The translations under genes and the position numbers were made by a program. The notes under the pieces are model-generated. The model saw only the letters and a program-made list of their open reading frames with translations. It was not told where the DNA came from and searched no databases. From assembly GCF_024539815.1 (NCBI RefSeq), contig NZ_JAHHIU010000130.1:1-40129 (forward strand): 40,129 bases of DNA, given 5' to 3'. Numbering within the stretch: position 1 is the first letter of the stretch; the number at the start of each line of letters is the position of its first letter. Shown in pieces: positions 24,897 through 33,641 of this stretch. This DNA comes from Streptomyces hayashii (GTDB lineage Bacteria > Actinomycetota > Actinomycetes > Streptomycetales > Streptomycetaceae).

Positions 24897-26179
24897 TCGC
24901 GGGTCGTGGTCCTGAGGTCGGGCGCGGGAACGCCGAGGGCGAGCAGGGCGGTGTCGTCGTCGAGTCCGTCGCCGAAGTCGTCCAGCAGGCCGGTGAGGGC
25001 CTCGATCACGGCGTGCGGGGGCTGTCCGGCATGGCCGGCGGTGAAGTCGCGCAGGGCCTCGTCCCCGTAGAGACTGCCGCGGTCCTCGCCGGTGCGGGCC
25101 TCGGTGAGGCCGTCGGTGTAGAGCAGCAGGGTGTCGCCGGGGGCGAGGACGGTGTCGGCGGTGGCGAAGCGCGCGTCGGGCAGGGCGCCGACGAGGAAGC
25201 CGCCCGGGGTGGGCAGGAAGTCGGCGGTGCCGTCCGCGCGCATGACGAGGGCCGACGGGTGGCCGCCCGAGGCGAGCCGGACGGTGGCTCGCCCGCTCGC
25301 GGCGTCGGGTTCGACGATGCCGAATATGGCGGTGCAGTAGCGGGGGTCGCCGCCGGTGTAGCGCTCGTGAAGCACCTTGTTGAGGGTGGAGAGGGCGGAG
25401 ACGGGGGCGGGATCGTGCAGGGCGGCGGCCCGCAGGGTGTAGCGGGTCAGCGATGTGACCGCGGCGGCCTGGGGGCCCTTGCCGCACACGTCGCCGAGGA
25501 AGAAGGCGAAACGTTCGCCGTCGACGGGGAAGAGGTCGTAGAAGTCGCCGCCCAGCCGGTCGGGAGACGCTGCGCGGTAGTGGACGGCCGTCTCCAATCC
25601 GGGTACCGGCGGCAGCGAGTCGGGCAGCAGTGACTGCTGGAGCACGGCCAGGGCGTCCTGGAGCCGGGTGCGGTCGGCCTCCGCCTGTCTGCGCGCGTTC
25701 TCGGCCTCCTTCCCGGCCCGCAGGAGTTCGGTTTCGTAGGCGCGACGGTCCCGGGCGTCGAACAGGGTGGTGCGGATCAGCAACGGCTCCCCGTTGCCGC
25801 CCTGCTTGATCGCGGAGGAGACCAGCACCGGAATGCGACCGCCGTCGGCCCGTCTGATCTCCAGGGCGATGCCGCCGATCTCGCCCTGCATGCGCAGCAG
25901 CGGGGCGAAGTGCGTCTCGTGGTACAGCTTGCCGCCGACGGTGAGCAGGTCGGTGAACCGCATCCGGCCCACCACCTCGTCCCGTTCCCGGCGGAGCCAG
26001 CTCAGCAGCGTGTTGTTGATCTTTGCGATGGTGCCGTCCATGAGCGTGGACAGATATCCGCACGGCGCGCTCTCGTACAGCTCCTCGGCGCTGTCCTCCA
26101 GCAGTGCGGCGAACGCCGCGGTGGCGGTCTGCTCGCCACCCGTCCCCTGCTGGTCGGGCTGCTGCCCGGTCCGGCACAT
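24893..26179 (-). CDS. PAS-PP2C (SpoIIE-type) phosphatase, RsbP-like
   Basis: This 428-residue protein has an N-terminal PAS domain (about residues 30-150, from LYESAPCGYLSTLMDG), a coiled-coil linker (about 155-190, TELLRAGKEAENARRQAEA) and a SpoIIE-type PP2C domain. Metal-binding aspartates are visible in GGDFYDLF, FLGDVCGKG, LLLYTDGLTEA and the terminal DDDTALLAL. It should dephosphorylate a STAS protein in response to a signal received by PAS, most simply with the upstream hydrolase. ATG at 26179 overlaps the stop of the hydrolase gene, and its own stop overlaps the STAS gene start, so all three are translationally coupled. The frame open to 26887 is a shadow of the hydrolase gene. Confidence 0.9.
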   Translation of the reverse strand: MCRTGQQPDQQGTGGEQTATAAFAALLEDSAEELYESAPCGYLSTLMDGTIAKINNTLLSWLRRERDEVVGRMRFTDLLTVGGKLYHETHFAPLLRMQGEIGGIALEIRRADGGRIPVLVSSAIKQGGNGEPLLIRTTLFDARDRRAYETELLRAGKEAENARRQAEADRTRLQDALAVLQQSLLPDSLPPVPGLETAVHYRAASPDRLGGDFYDLFPVDGERFAFFLGDVCGKGPQAAAVTSLTRYTLRAAALHDPAPVSALSTLNKVLHERYTGGDPRYCTAIFGIVEPDAASGRATVRLASGGHPSALVMRADGTADFLPTPGGFLVGALPDARFATADTVLAPGDTLLLYTDGLTEARTGEDRGSLYGDEALRDFTAGHAGQPPHAVIEALTGLLDDFGDGLDDDTALLALGVPAPDLRTTTRE

Positions 26180-26982
26180 CAGCGCTGACTCGCCAGGAAG
26201 GCGGTGATCGCCTCGTTGGTGGCCTCCGGCGCGGACAGGTGCGGGCAGTGTCCGGTCGCGTCGAGCGTGACCAGCGTCGAACCGGGGATGGCCCGGTGGA
26301 CGAAGGCGCCGACCTCGCGGGGGGCGATGACGTCCTGGGTGCAGTCCAGCACCAGCGTCGGCACCTGGACGTTCTTCAGGTCGTCCCGGGTGTCCGAGAG
26401 GAACGTGGTCCGGGCGAAGACGCGCGCCATGTCGGGGTCGGTGGCGCAGAAGCTGTTGGTCAGCTCCGCGCCGAGCTCGGGCCGGTCCGCGTTCCCCATG
26501 ATCACCGGCGCCATCGCGGCCGACCAGCCGAGATAGTTCGACTCCAGGGACGCCAGGAGTTCCTCGATGTCCTCGGTGCTGAACCCGCCCCGGTAGCCCT
26601 CGTCGTCGATGTAGCGCGGTGACGGGGCGACCATCACCAGCGCCCCGATGCGCTGCGGGGCCAGGTCGACGGCCAGCACCCCGATCATCGCGCTGACCGA
26701 GTGCCCCACGAACATCGCGTCGTGCAGGTCCAGCGCTTCGCACACCTCCGCCACGTCGCGGGCATAGCCGTCGAGGGAGGCGTAGCGGTCCTCCGAGAAG
26801 GCCGACGGATCCGAGCGGCCCGACCCCACGTAGTCGAACATCACCACGCGATAGTCGCTGGTCAGGGCCGGTACGGTCAGCCGCCACATGTTCTGATCAC
26901 AGCCGAACCCGTGCGCCAGCACCACCGTCCGCCCTTGCGGGTTGCCGGTGACGGTGACGTTGTTCCTGCGATCGATGTCCAT
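26179..26982 (-). CDS. Alpha/beta hydrolase, RsbQ-like
   Basis: The 267-residue hydrolase resembles RsbQ of Bacillus and plant KAI2/D14 receptors in layout. The likely triad is Ser95 (VGHSVSAM), Asp217 (CTQDVIAP) and His245 (TGHCPHL), nearly the same positions as in RsbQ of about 269 residues. The N-terminus MDIDRRNNVTVTGNPQG fits the family. In Bacillus RsbQ acts with the PAS-PP2C phosphatase RsbP to sense energy stress, and the same two genes are adjacent and overlapping here. ATG at 26982 is preferred over GTG at 26991 because GAGAGG then has proper spacing. The ligand or substrate is unknown. Confidence 0.9.
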   Translation of the reverse strand: MDIDRRNNVTVTGNPQGRTVVLAHGFGCDQNMWRLTVPALTSDYRVVMFDYVGSGRSDPSAFSEDRYASLDGYARDVAEVCEALDLHDAMFVGHSVSAMIGVLAVDLAPQRIGALVMVAPSPRYIDDEGYRGGFSTEDIEELLASLESNYLGWSAAMAPVIMGNADRPELGAELTNSFCATDPDMARVFARTTFLSDTRDDLKNVQVPTLVLDCTQDVIAPREVGAFVHRAIPGSTLVTLDATGHCPHLSAPEATNEAITAFLASQR

Positions 26983-27103
26983 TCGCCCCACCCTCTCAGA
27001 CGCGGCCGGCCGCTCCCGCCCAGCCGCGGATCACCACCCGCCGCACCTGCCTTCTTCACGCGCTGCACATATCAGGTCCGCCGGGGACCGGTATGCGCGC
27101 ACA

Positions 27104-27178
27104 CGTACCCGTGCACGTGCGCGCGCAGGGACCGGCCGTCGTGACGGCCGGTCCCTGCGCGCGCAGTGCACGGGTACG
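27104..27178 (-). terminator. Very long inverted repeat (36 bp) with 1 bulge
   Basis: Left arm 27104-27140 pairs with right arm 27143-27178 over 36 bp; the only defect is one extra G in the left arm, and the nominal loop is 2 bases. It starts 9 bases past the stop of the small membrane peptide gene, so it fits as its terminator. It is much longer than the other hairpins here. Confidence 0.9.
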
Positions 27179-27186
27179 AAGTCAGG

Positions 27187-27363
27187 TCACCATCGATACC
27201 AGCGGCCGCGGCCGCCGCCGGTGGTGGTGGAACGCATGACGAAACCGAGCAGCCACAGCACCAGGACGGCCAGGGCCACCCACCAAAGGATCTTGACGGC
27301 GAAACCGACGCCGAAAAGAATGACGGCGAGAAGCAGCACGAGAAGCAGGGGAACCATACTCAT
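27187..27363 (-). CDS. Small hydrophobic membrane peptide (copy 2)
   Basis: This 58-residue peptide is a paralogue of the one at 9585, sharing MVPLLLVLLL, the WLLGFVMRS core and the RGRWYRW end. Two hydrophobic stretches and a Gly/Arg tail suggest a membrane peptide of unknown function. AAAAGGAGG gives a strong ribosome site for ATG 27363; a second in-frame ATG at 27357 corresponds to the start of copy 1. The bases GGAGGTCGAT before the start are identical in both copies. It sits between a stress sigma factor gene and the RsbQ-like operon, transcribed the same way as both, and ends in a long hairpin. Confidence 0.85.
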   Translation of the reverse strand: MSMVPLLLVLLLAVILFGVGFAVKILWWVALAVLVLWLLGFVMRSTTTGGGRGRWYRW

Positions 27364-27503
27364 CGACCTCCTTTTCTTCCGTCTTCCCGGCCTTTTCTCC
27401 GTTATTCGGGGCCCGCACCCGCCGATGTCTCCGCCCGTCCGGGACCTGAATGCCATTCCGGCCGGTTCTCCTGACGGGCTGCCACGACCGTCGGCGGTGC
27501 GTC

Positions 27504-28349
27504 TCAGTTCTGGGTGAGCAGGCCGTCCCGCAGCCGGGCGAGCGTGCGCGACAGCAGCCGCGAGACGTGCATCTGCGAGACCCCCAGGCGTTCGCCGATC
27601 TGGGCCTGGGTGAGCTCCTCCACGAACCGCATGTGGATGATCTGCCGGTCCCGGTCGTCGAGTTCGCCCAGCAGGGGAGCCAGGGCGTGGAAGTCCTCCA
27701 CCAGCCCCAGAGCGGCGTCCTCGGCGCCGATGAAGTCCTGCAGTGCCGACTCGCCCTCGTCGCTGCCGCTGATCGTTGCGTCCAGGGAGGAGGAGTTGTA
27801 GCCGTTGGCGGCGAGACGGGCCTCGCGCACCTCTTCCTCGGGAAGGCTCATCAGCTCCGACAGCTCCTTGACCGTCGGCGTGCGTCCGAGGCGGCTGCGC
27901 AGTTCCTCCGTGGCGCGCGCGAGATGGACGCGGGCTTCCTGCAGGCGGCGGGGGACGTGCACGGCCCAGGTGGTGTCCCGGAAGAAGCGCTTGATCTCAC
28001 CGACGATGTAGGGGATCGCGAACGACGTGAACTCCGCCTCCCGGGACAGGTCGAACCGGTCGATGGCCTTGATCAGGCCGATCATGCCGACCTGGACGAT
28101 GTCCTCCATCTCCTCCGGACCGCGGCCGCGGAACCGGCCGGCCGCGAACCGGACCAGGGACATGTTCATCTCGATCAGCGTGTTCCGTGCGTAGCTGTAT
28201 TCCGGAGTGCCTTCCTCCAGCACCGCCAACTGGTCGAAGAACAGCCTCGACAGCGCACGCGCGTCCTTCGGCGCCACCCGGGAGGGATCGGCTATCTCCG
28301 GCAACTCGCGTACCTGCGTGTCCGTTGCCGTCGTGCCCGTCAGCGTCAT
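27504..28349 (-). CDS. SigB/SigF/SigG-family RNA polymerase sigma factor
   Basis: The 281-residue protein has sigma region 2 (EDIVQVGMIGLIKAIDRFD), region 3 (RTPTVKELSELM) and region 4 with a helix-turn-helix (QAQIGERLGVSQMHVSRLL). It is a group-3 stress or development sigma factor of the SigB/SigF type, which are controlled by anti-sigma ATPases and STAS proteins. Several such proteins lie within 5 kb, making this their likely common target by position, although Streptomyces genomes carry many sigma factors of this group. ATG at 28349 starts MTLTGTTATD; a paralogue name such as sigB or sigF cannot be chosen from this alone. Confidence 0.92.
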   Translation of the reverse strand: MTLTGTTATDTQVRELPEIADPSRVAPKDARALSRLFFDQLAVLEEGTPEYSYARNTLIEMNMSLVRFAAGRFRGRGPEEMEDIVQVGMIGLIKAIDRFDLSREAEFTSFAIPYIVGEIKRFFRDTTWAVHVPRRLQEARVHLARATEELRSRLGRTPTVKELSELMSLPEEEVREARLAANGYNSSSLDATISGSDEGESALQDFIGAEDAALGLVEDFHALAPLLGELDDRDRQIIHMRFVEELTQAQIGERLGVSQMHVSRLLSRTLARLRDGLLTQN

Positions 28350-28662
28350 GACGTACCCCTCCCACCGTCGAAGCCCGATTCCGGCTGCCGGTCGCCCGTG
28401 ACCGGCACAGCGGCGCGACTACCCCCGTGTCCCGCCTCTATGCCGGCACGCGCCGTTCCCGTGCGTCGGGTGCGCCGCACGGCGGTCCGCCGGAGTGCGG
28501 ACGGCGGGCGGCGCTTCCGGTACGGGAGCCGCCCGGGCCTCAGCCGGACCCGAACCCGACCTGAAGGCGACCCGAAGGCGACCCGAACGGGGTGGCACGC
28601 GGGGGGGGCGGACGCCCCAGGGCATGGCTCCGGTGGGCCCGTGACGTCCGCCGCCGCTGCGA
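28350..28662. other. Intergenic stretch between lectin and sigma factor genes
   Basis: It holds the sigma factor promoter region at its left end. Short repeats of GGCGACCCGAA near 28566-28587 and a run of eight G at 28601-28608 are visible. No SigB-type GTTT/GGGTA pair was found. No gene was seen. Confidence 0.4.
28607..28652 (-). terminator. Possible hairpin after the lectin gene
   Basis: GGCGGACG (28607-28614) can pair with CGTCCGCC (28645-28652) across a 30-base loop. It lies just past the lectin stop on the minus strand, but the long loop makes it weak. Confidence 0.3.
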
Positions 28663-29169
28663 CTACTGCCGCTGCCACCAGTCGTAGTGGTCGGAGGGGT
28701 CGCACGTCGTGGTCCGCGGGATCGTGTGATTGGCGACGCTCGGGGTGGTCATGCACAGGCCGCTCTGCGTGCTCTGCCACACCGCCACCGACGGGTCCCC
28801 GGGCCTTGTGGTGTAGACGCGCCAGAGCTGGACGGCCCGGGTGCTCCCGAAAGCGTCACAGACCGACAGCGTGATCGGCCCCTCCCCGAGCCCCGAAGGC
28901 GCGGTGACGCACCATCCCGTCCTCTGGTTGATGAAGCGGTACATGCCGCTTCCCCAGAACTCCGTGAGCCACTTCTCGTCGGATCCGCCGTCGCAGCTCC
29001 ACATCTGGAGTCTCGCCGCGTTGTCGACGTCGCTGTCGAGGCAGTGACTTGAGCCCCAGATGCGGATGTTCGTGGCGCCCGCGGCCTGGGCCGGCGCGCC
29101 GGTCAGTGCGACGGCCGACAGCGTCAGCGCCGTGATGACGAGCGAGATCAAGGTCCGTCGTGCGGTCAT
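28663..29169 (-). CDS. Secreted ricin-type beta-trefoil lectin domain protein
   Basis: The 168-residue precursor has a Sec signal peptide (residues 1-29, MTARRTLISLVITALTLSAV, cleaved after AQA) and one ricin-like beta-trefoil domain. Cys pairs and Trp near the QxW positions are visible: HCLDSDVDNAARLQMWSC, WCVTAPSGLG, LCMTTP and the final YDWWQRQ. Such domains bind carbohydrates; no catalytic domain is attached, so it may be a free lectin or cell-surface binder. ATG at 29169 has GGGAG upstream. The frame extends to 29265 without features. Confidence 0.83.
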   Translation of the reverse strand: MTARRTLISLVITALTLSAVALTGAPAQAAGATNIRIWGSSHCLDSDVDNAARLQMWSCDGGSDEKWLTEFWGSGMYRFINQRTGWCVTAPSGLGEGPITLSVCDAFGSTRAVQLWRVYTTRPGDPSVAVWQSTQSGLCMTTPSVANHTIPRTTTCDPSDHYDWWQRQ

Positions 29170-29485
29170 GAGGCAACTCCCGTTTCCGACTGGGCGATTG
29201 CCGGTGCATCCGTGCGGATCCACCGAACTCGCACGGTACATGCCATCCACGCCGGAACGGTTCATTCAGCTCATTTTACCTAAATCACACATGCCCGCCG
29301 GTCGGGTTAGGGGGCTTCGAGGGCGGGCACCCGCCCTGCTCGCCCCGGCGGGGCGGGACGGGCGACCGGGCGTGGAGTCTTGGGACACCTTTTACGCGAC
29401 ATGTGCAACGTCGGACGGCTCCTTGGCCGTCTCAGAGTGAGTCGGGCCCCGGCGGGGCCGAAGAGCGAGAGAGCGGGGACAGGTC
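29170..29485. other. Divergent region, lectin / L,D-transpeptidase
   Basis: This 316-base gap holds the promoters of both genes. The minus strand has TAAAAT within an AT-rich patch at about 29272-29292, a possible -10 for the lectin, but no good -35. A GGGGTTAGG-type patch and CTTTTACG lie nearer the transpeptidase. No gene was seen. Confidence 0.35.
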
Positions 29486-30475
29486 GTGGGACGGCGCAAG
29501 GGCGGCATAGGGATCGCACTCGTCACGGGTGTGATGCTGGTGGGCGCGACGGCCTGCGGCGGGTCCGGGGGCGGCAGCGACAAGGCGGGCGGCAGCGACG
29601 CGAAGGCCTCGGGCACCCCCGCGAGTTCCTCGCCGTCGCCGACCAAGCCCGCCGGTCCGCCGATGCTGCTGGACACGATCACCCCGCAGACGGGGACCAC
29701 GGTCGGCGTGGCCATGCCGATATCGGTGGTCTTCACCAACCCGGTGGCGGCCAAGGCGCGGGCGACGGTCGAGAAGCACATGAAGGTGAGCGCCTCGCAG
29801 CCGGTGGCCGGCGCCTGGCACTGGTTCGGCGACAGGCGCGCCGACTGGCGTCCGAAGACCTACTGGCCCTCCGGCACCACGGTGAAGGTCGACGCCGACA
29901 TGAACGGCGTCAGCAACGGCAACGGGCGCTTCGGCGTGCGCGCCTACACCCACACCTTCAAGGTCGGCGACGACGTGCGCGCCGACGTCTCGGTGACCGG
30001 CCACACCATGAAGGTGACCCGCAACGGCAACGCCGTGCGCACCCTGTCGATCAACGCGGGCAGCGCCGAGTACCCGACGTGGAACGGCACGATGGCCGTC
30101 ATCGACAAGGAGAAGGAGGTCCACATGACCTCCTGCAGCGTCGGTATCAGCTGCGACAAGGGCAGTCCCAACTTCTACGACCTGACCCTTCCCTGGGACG
30201 TCCATCTGACCCAGTCCGGCACCTATGTGCACTACTCGACCGGCGACCCGAATCCGGGCAGCGGCAGCGCGCGCGGTTCGCACGGCTGCGTCCACCTGTC
30301 CATGTCGGACGCCAAGTGGTTCTACGACCAGGTCAAGCAGGGCGATCCCATCACCATCACCGGCTCGCCCCGGGCCAAGGCCTCGGCCGACAACGGTTAC
30401 GCCGCCTTCAACCTGGGCTGGGACCAGTGGCTCGCGGGCAGCTCCTCCGGGGAGCAGACGACCTCGACGCTGTGA
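29486..30475 (+). CDS. L,D-transpeptidase lipoprotein (YkuD domain)
   Basis: The 329-residue precursor has a lipoprotein signal (GIALVTGVMLVGATAC, lipid Cys about residue 29) and a Ser/Gly/Lys-rich linker. An Ig-like domain (about 50-180) and the YkuD catalytic domain follow. The active-site motif SHGCVHLS places the nucleophile at Cys268. These enzymes form 3-3 crosslinks in peptidoglycan, outside the membrane. The GTG at 29486 follows GAGAGCGGGGAC. It is convergent with the SARP regulator, with a shared terminator between them. No partner gene for cell-wall work is next to it. Confidence 0.92.
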   Translation: MGRRKGGIGIALVTGVMLVGATACGGSGGGSDKAGGSDAKASGTPASSSPSPTKPAGPPMLLDTITPQTGTTVGVAMPISVVFTNPVAAKARATVEKHMKVSASQPVAGAWHWFGDRRADWRPKTYWPSGTTVKVDADMNGVSNGNGRFGVRAYTHTFKVGDDVRADVSVTGHTMKVTRNGNAVRTLSINAGSAEYPTWNGTMAVIDKEKEVHMTSCSVGISCDKGSPNFYDLTLPWDVHLTQSGTYVHYSTGDPNPGSGSARGSHGCVHLSMSDAKWFYDQVKQGDPITITGSPRAKASADNGYAAFNLGWDQWLAGSSSGEQTTSTL

Positions 30476-30485
30476 CGCCGTGAGC

Positions 30486-30530
30486 GGCCTCGCCTCACCG
30501 TCCGACGATGCCGGGCGGTGAGGCGAGGCC
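30486..30530. terminator. Bidirectional 15-bp hairpin
   Basis: GGCCTCGCCTCACCG (30486-30500) pairs perfectly with CGGTGAGGCGAGGCC (30516-30530) across a 15-base loop. It lies between the convergent transpeptidase and SARP genes and can end both. Confidence 0.85.
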
Positions 30531-30536
30531 TTCGCG

Positions 30537-33500
30537 CTACCCGGCCGTCACGGCCAGAAGCGCCTTGCGCGTCTCCTCCGCGCGGGGAGAGCCCAGCGCG
30601 GTGTACAGGGACAGCGCTTCGCGCAGGTGATCGACGGCTTGCGTCCGTTCCCCGCGGGCCTGCCGGACGAGCGCCGAGCCGGTGTGTGCGCGAGCCTGTT
30701 CCTCCTGCTCCCCTATGCCGCGGGCCAGCTCCAGCGCCGCGGCATGGGCCTCCAGGGCCTCGGCGTGCCGTCCGGCGCCGTGCAGCGCCTCGCCCAGGCC
30801 GTTGAGGGCGCCCGTCTCGCCGTACGGTTCCCCGGTCCGCCGGAAGTGGTCCAGGGCCTGGCTCTGGTGCTCCGCGGCCTCCTCGTGTCTGCCCTGACGG
30901 CACAGCGCGTCGCCCAGGTTGGACAGCGCGTGCGCCTCTCCCCCGGTGTGTCCGAGCCGCCGGAACAGGGCGAGCGCCTGCTCGAAGCGCCCGGCCGCGG
31001 CCACGTGGTCGCCCAGCCGCGCCAGGACGATCCCCAGGTTCCCGAGGGCGCTGGCCTCCCCGAACGTGTGGCCCGTCCGCCGGTACAGCGCCAACGCCTG
31101 CTGGTAGCGCTCGATCGACGCCTGGTAGTCCTCCAGCAGCTCCTGCACGATGCCGAGGTTGTTCAGCACGTCGGCTTCGCCATGCGCGTCCCCGACGGCG
31201 CGAAACAGCTCGACGGCCTTCTCGTGGTGTTCGGCGGCCTCCCGGTATTCGCCCTGCAACTCGTGCAGCACGCCCACATTGGTGAGATGGCGGGCCTCCC
31301 CGGCCCGGTAGCCGATCCGGCGGCACAGGGCCAGCGCGTCCATGTGCTGCCGTCGGGCGCTCTCGTAGTCTCCGAGCCGCCGGTGGACCGCTCCGACGCA
31401 GACGAGGACGTCGACCTCGCCCCGCACGTCTCCCGCCGCGCGGGCGGCGCGCACGGCGTGCGTGTGGACGGTCATCGCGTCGGCGAAGTGCCCCGAGCGC
31501 TCGTAGTGGCGGTGGAGCGTGGTGGCGATCCGCACGGTGTGCCGGGACGGTCCCGGCTCCTCGGTCCTGGAGCACAGGGCCACCAGGGTGGGCTGTGCGG
31601 CGCGCAGCCACGCGCGGCACTCGTCGGCCGTGCGCAGCGGCGGCAGACCCGTGCCGGGCGCCTCGACGACGGGACGCAGATGCCGTTCGGCGGGGTACAG
31701 CACGTCCATGGCCGCCGCCGACGCGGCGAGACAGTGGTCCAGCAGACGGGTCACGGCGGCGTCGCGCTCCGCCGCTCCGTCGTACCGGCCGGCGAGCTCG
31801 GCGGCGTAGGCACGCAGCAGATCGTGCATGCCGTGGCGGCCCGGCCCGCTCCGGTGCACCAGATGCGCACGGGACAGCACGTCGAGTGAGCGCCGCGTCC
31901 GTTCCACGCTCTCGCCGACCAGGGCGGCGGCGGAGTGCACGTCCGCGTCGGGCCCCGGGTGCAGGCCCAGCAGCCGGAAGAGGCGTGCCTCCTGGTCGGG
32001 GAGACGGTCGTAGGACCAGGAGAAGACGGCCCGGACGGCGGCACGGGGATCTCCGTCACCGGAGTCCAGCAGATCCAGCCGCCGCCTGCGGTCGCGCAGT
32101 TCGTCCACCAGTCGGTCCAGGGGCTCCTGACGACGCGACAGCACCAGTTCGGCCGCCACCCGCAGGGCCAGCGGCAACCACCCGCACTGTTCCGCGAGGG
32201 CGGCGGCGGCCCCGGGGTCGGCGTCGACGCGCGGTCCGATCAACGCGCGCAGCAGATCGAGCGCCTCCTGCGGGGGGAGGACGTCGAGGACCATGCGGTG
32301 TGCTCCGTGCACCGAGACGAGGGACGACAGCGAGTCCCGGCTCGTGATCACCACCTTGCACGTCGGGCTCCCGGGCAGCAACGGGCGCACCTGCGCGGCG
32401 GAGGCGGCGTTGTCGAGGAGGACGAGCAGCCGCCGTCCGTCGACGGCGGTGCGGTAGCGTGCCGCCCGGTCGTCGAGCCGCGACGGTATCTCCTGGCCGG
32501 GCACGCCCAGCGCGGTGAGGAAGCCCGCGAGGGCCTGGGCGGCGGAGACGGGCTCGTCCGGGTCGTAGCCGCGCAGGTCGACGTAGAGCTGTCCGTCGGG
32601 GAAGGCCTCCCGCATCCGGTGCGCCCAGCGCACGGCCAGCGCGGTCTTGCCGACGCCCGCGGTCCCGGAGACGGCGGAGACGACCACGGCCGCTCCGCAC
32701 TCACCGGCGCCCGGTCCGTCGGCGCCGACCAGGCGGCGGGTGAGCTCGGCCAGTTGCTCCTCCCGTCCGCTGAAGTGACTTACGGCCATGGGGAGTTGGG
32801 CGGGGACGGGGACCACGGTCGCGGCGGGCGCGCCGCCGGCGACCGCAGGGGAGCCCATGCCCGGCGACTCCTCCCGTCCGCTGCCGCGCAGCATCTCCTC
32901 GTACGCCGCCTGCAGTTCACGGCCGGGCGTCACGCCCAGCTCGGACAGGAGCCGCCGGCGGATCCCGTTGTACGCGTCCAGAGCCTCGGCCGTCCTTCCG
33001 GCGTCGGACAGGCTCCGGATCACCGCCACGGCGAGCGGCTCGCACAGCGGGTGCTCCGCCAGCAACGGCTGAAGCACCGTGGGCACTTGCTCAGGCCTTT
33101 CCTGCCGCAGCAGGGCGCGGGCCCACGCGAGCGCCGTCTCCACCCGCTCCTGGGTCCAGGCCGTCCGCACGCGCTCCGCCCACGCCCCCGGCAGCCCCGC
33201 CAGCGGCACGCCGCGCCACAATCGCAGCGCCTCCGTGAGGAGTTGCGCCCGCCGCTCGTCGGACAGGTGCGGCTCGCGCCCCTGCGCTGCGAGCGAGCGG
33301 AACCGGAGGAGGTCGACGGCGTGCTCGTCCGCCTCAAGAACGTAGCCCCCGGCGGTCCGGCTGATGCGCAGTGCCGTCGGGGACGCCTGGGCCTCGTCGT
33401 CCGCCGTGGCCGCCGCGTCGTCCAGGAGTCGCCGCAGGCGGCTGATGTGGGCGTAGAGAACCGAACGGGCCCCGTCGGGTGCGGCGGTGTCCCAGACGCG

Positions 33501-33641
33501 TTCCACCAACGTGCTCACGGGGACCGGCCGGCCGGCGTCGGCCGCCAGAGCTGCGAGGACCGCTCGTCGACGCGGCTGCCCGGCGTCGACCACGCGCCCC
33601 TCGACGCGCAGTTCCAGGGGTCCGAGTAGGTACAGGTTCAT
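30537..33641 (-). CDS. AfsR-type SARP regulator (BTAD, NB-ARC, TPR)
   Basis: The 1034-residue protein starts with an OmpR-like winged-helix domain (MNLYLLGPLELRVEG to SVLYAHISRLRRLL), then a BTAD domain (about 95-255). An NB-ARC ATPase follows with the P-loop SGTAGVGKTALA near residue 330 and the LLVLLDNAAS Walker B. A C-terminal TPR array (about 720-1020) has AGEARHLTNVGVLHELQG-type units. This is the AfsR architecture, a pleiotropic activator of secondary metabolism that binds direct repeats with 11-bp spacing. The nearest biosynthetic cluster in the window is crt, more than 20 kb away, so its target is not evident. ATG at 33641 starts the canonical N-terminus. Direct repeats upstream may be its own operator. 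Confidence 0.92.
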   Translation of the reverse strand: MNLYLLGPLELRVEGRVVDAGQPRRRAVLAALAADAGRPVPVSTLVERVWDTAAPDGARSVLYAHISRLRRLLDDAAATADDEAQASPTALRISRTAGGYVLEADEHAVDLLRFRSLAAQGREPHLSDERRAQLLTEALRLWRGVPLAGLPGAWAERVRTAWTQERVETALAWARALLRQERPEQVPTVLQPLLAEHPLCEPLAVAVIRSLSDAGRTAEALDAYNGIRRRLLSELGVTPGRELQAAYEEMLRGSGREESPGMGSPAVAGGAPAATVVPVPAQLPMAVSHFSGREEQLAELTRRLVGADGPGAGECGAAVVVSAVSGTAGVGKTALAVRWAHRMREAFPDGQLYVDLRGYDPDEPVSAAQALAGFLTALGVPGQEIPSRLDDRAARYRTAVDGRRLLVLLDNAASAAQVRPLLPGSPTCKVVITSRDSLSSLVSVHGAHRMVLDVLPPQEALDLLRALIGPRVDADPGAAAALAEQCGWLPLALRVAAELVLSRRQEPLDRLVDELRDRRRRLDLLDSGDGDPRAAVRAVFSWSYDRLPDQEARLFRLLGLHPGPDADVHSAAALVGESVERTRRSLDVLSRAHLVHRSGPGRHGMHDLLRAYAAELAGRYDGAAERDAAVTRLLDHCLAASAAAMDVLYPAERHLRPVVEAPGTGLPPLRTADECRAWLRAAQPTLVALCSRTEEPGPSRHTVRIATTLHRHYERSGHFADAMTVHTHAVRAARAAGDVRGEVDVLVCVGAVHRRLGDYESARRQHMDALALCRRIGYRAGEARHLTNVGVLHELQGEYREAAEHHEKAVELFRAVGDAHGEADVLNNLGIVQELLEDYQASIERYQQALALYRRTGHTFGEASALGNLGIVLARLGDHVAAAGRFEQALALFRRLGHTGGEAHALSNLGDALCRQGRHEEAAEHQSQALDHFRRTGEPYGETGALNGLGEALHGAGRHAEALEAHAAALELARGIGEQEEQARAHTGSALVRQARGERTQAVDHLREALSLYTALGSPRAEETRKALLAVTAG

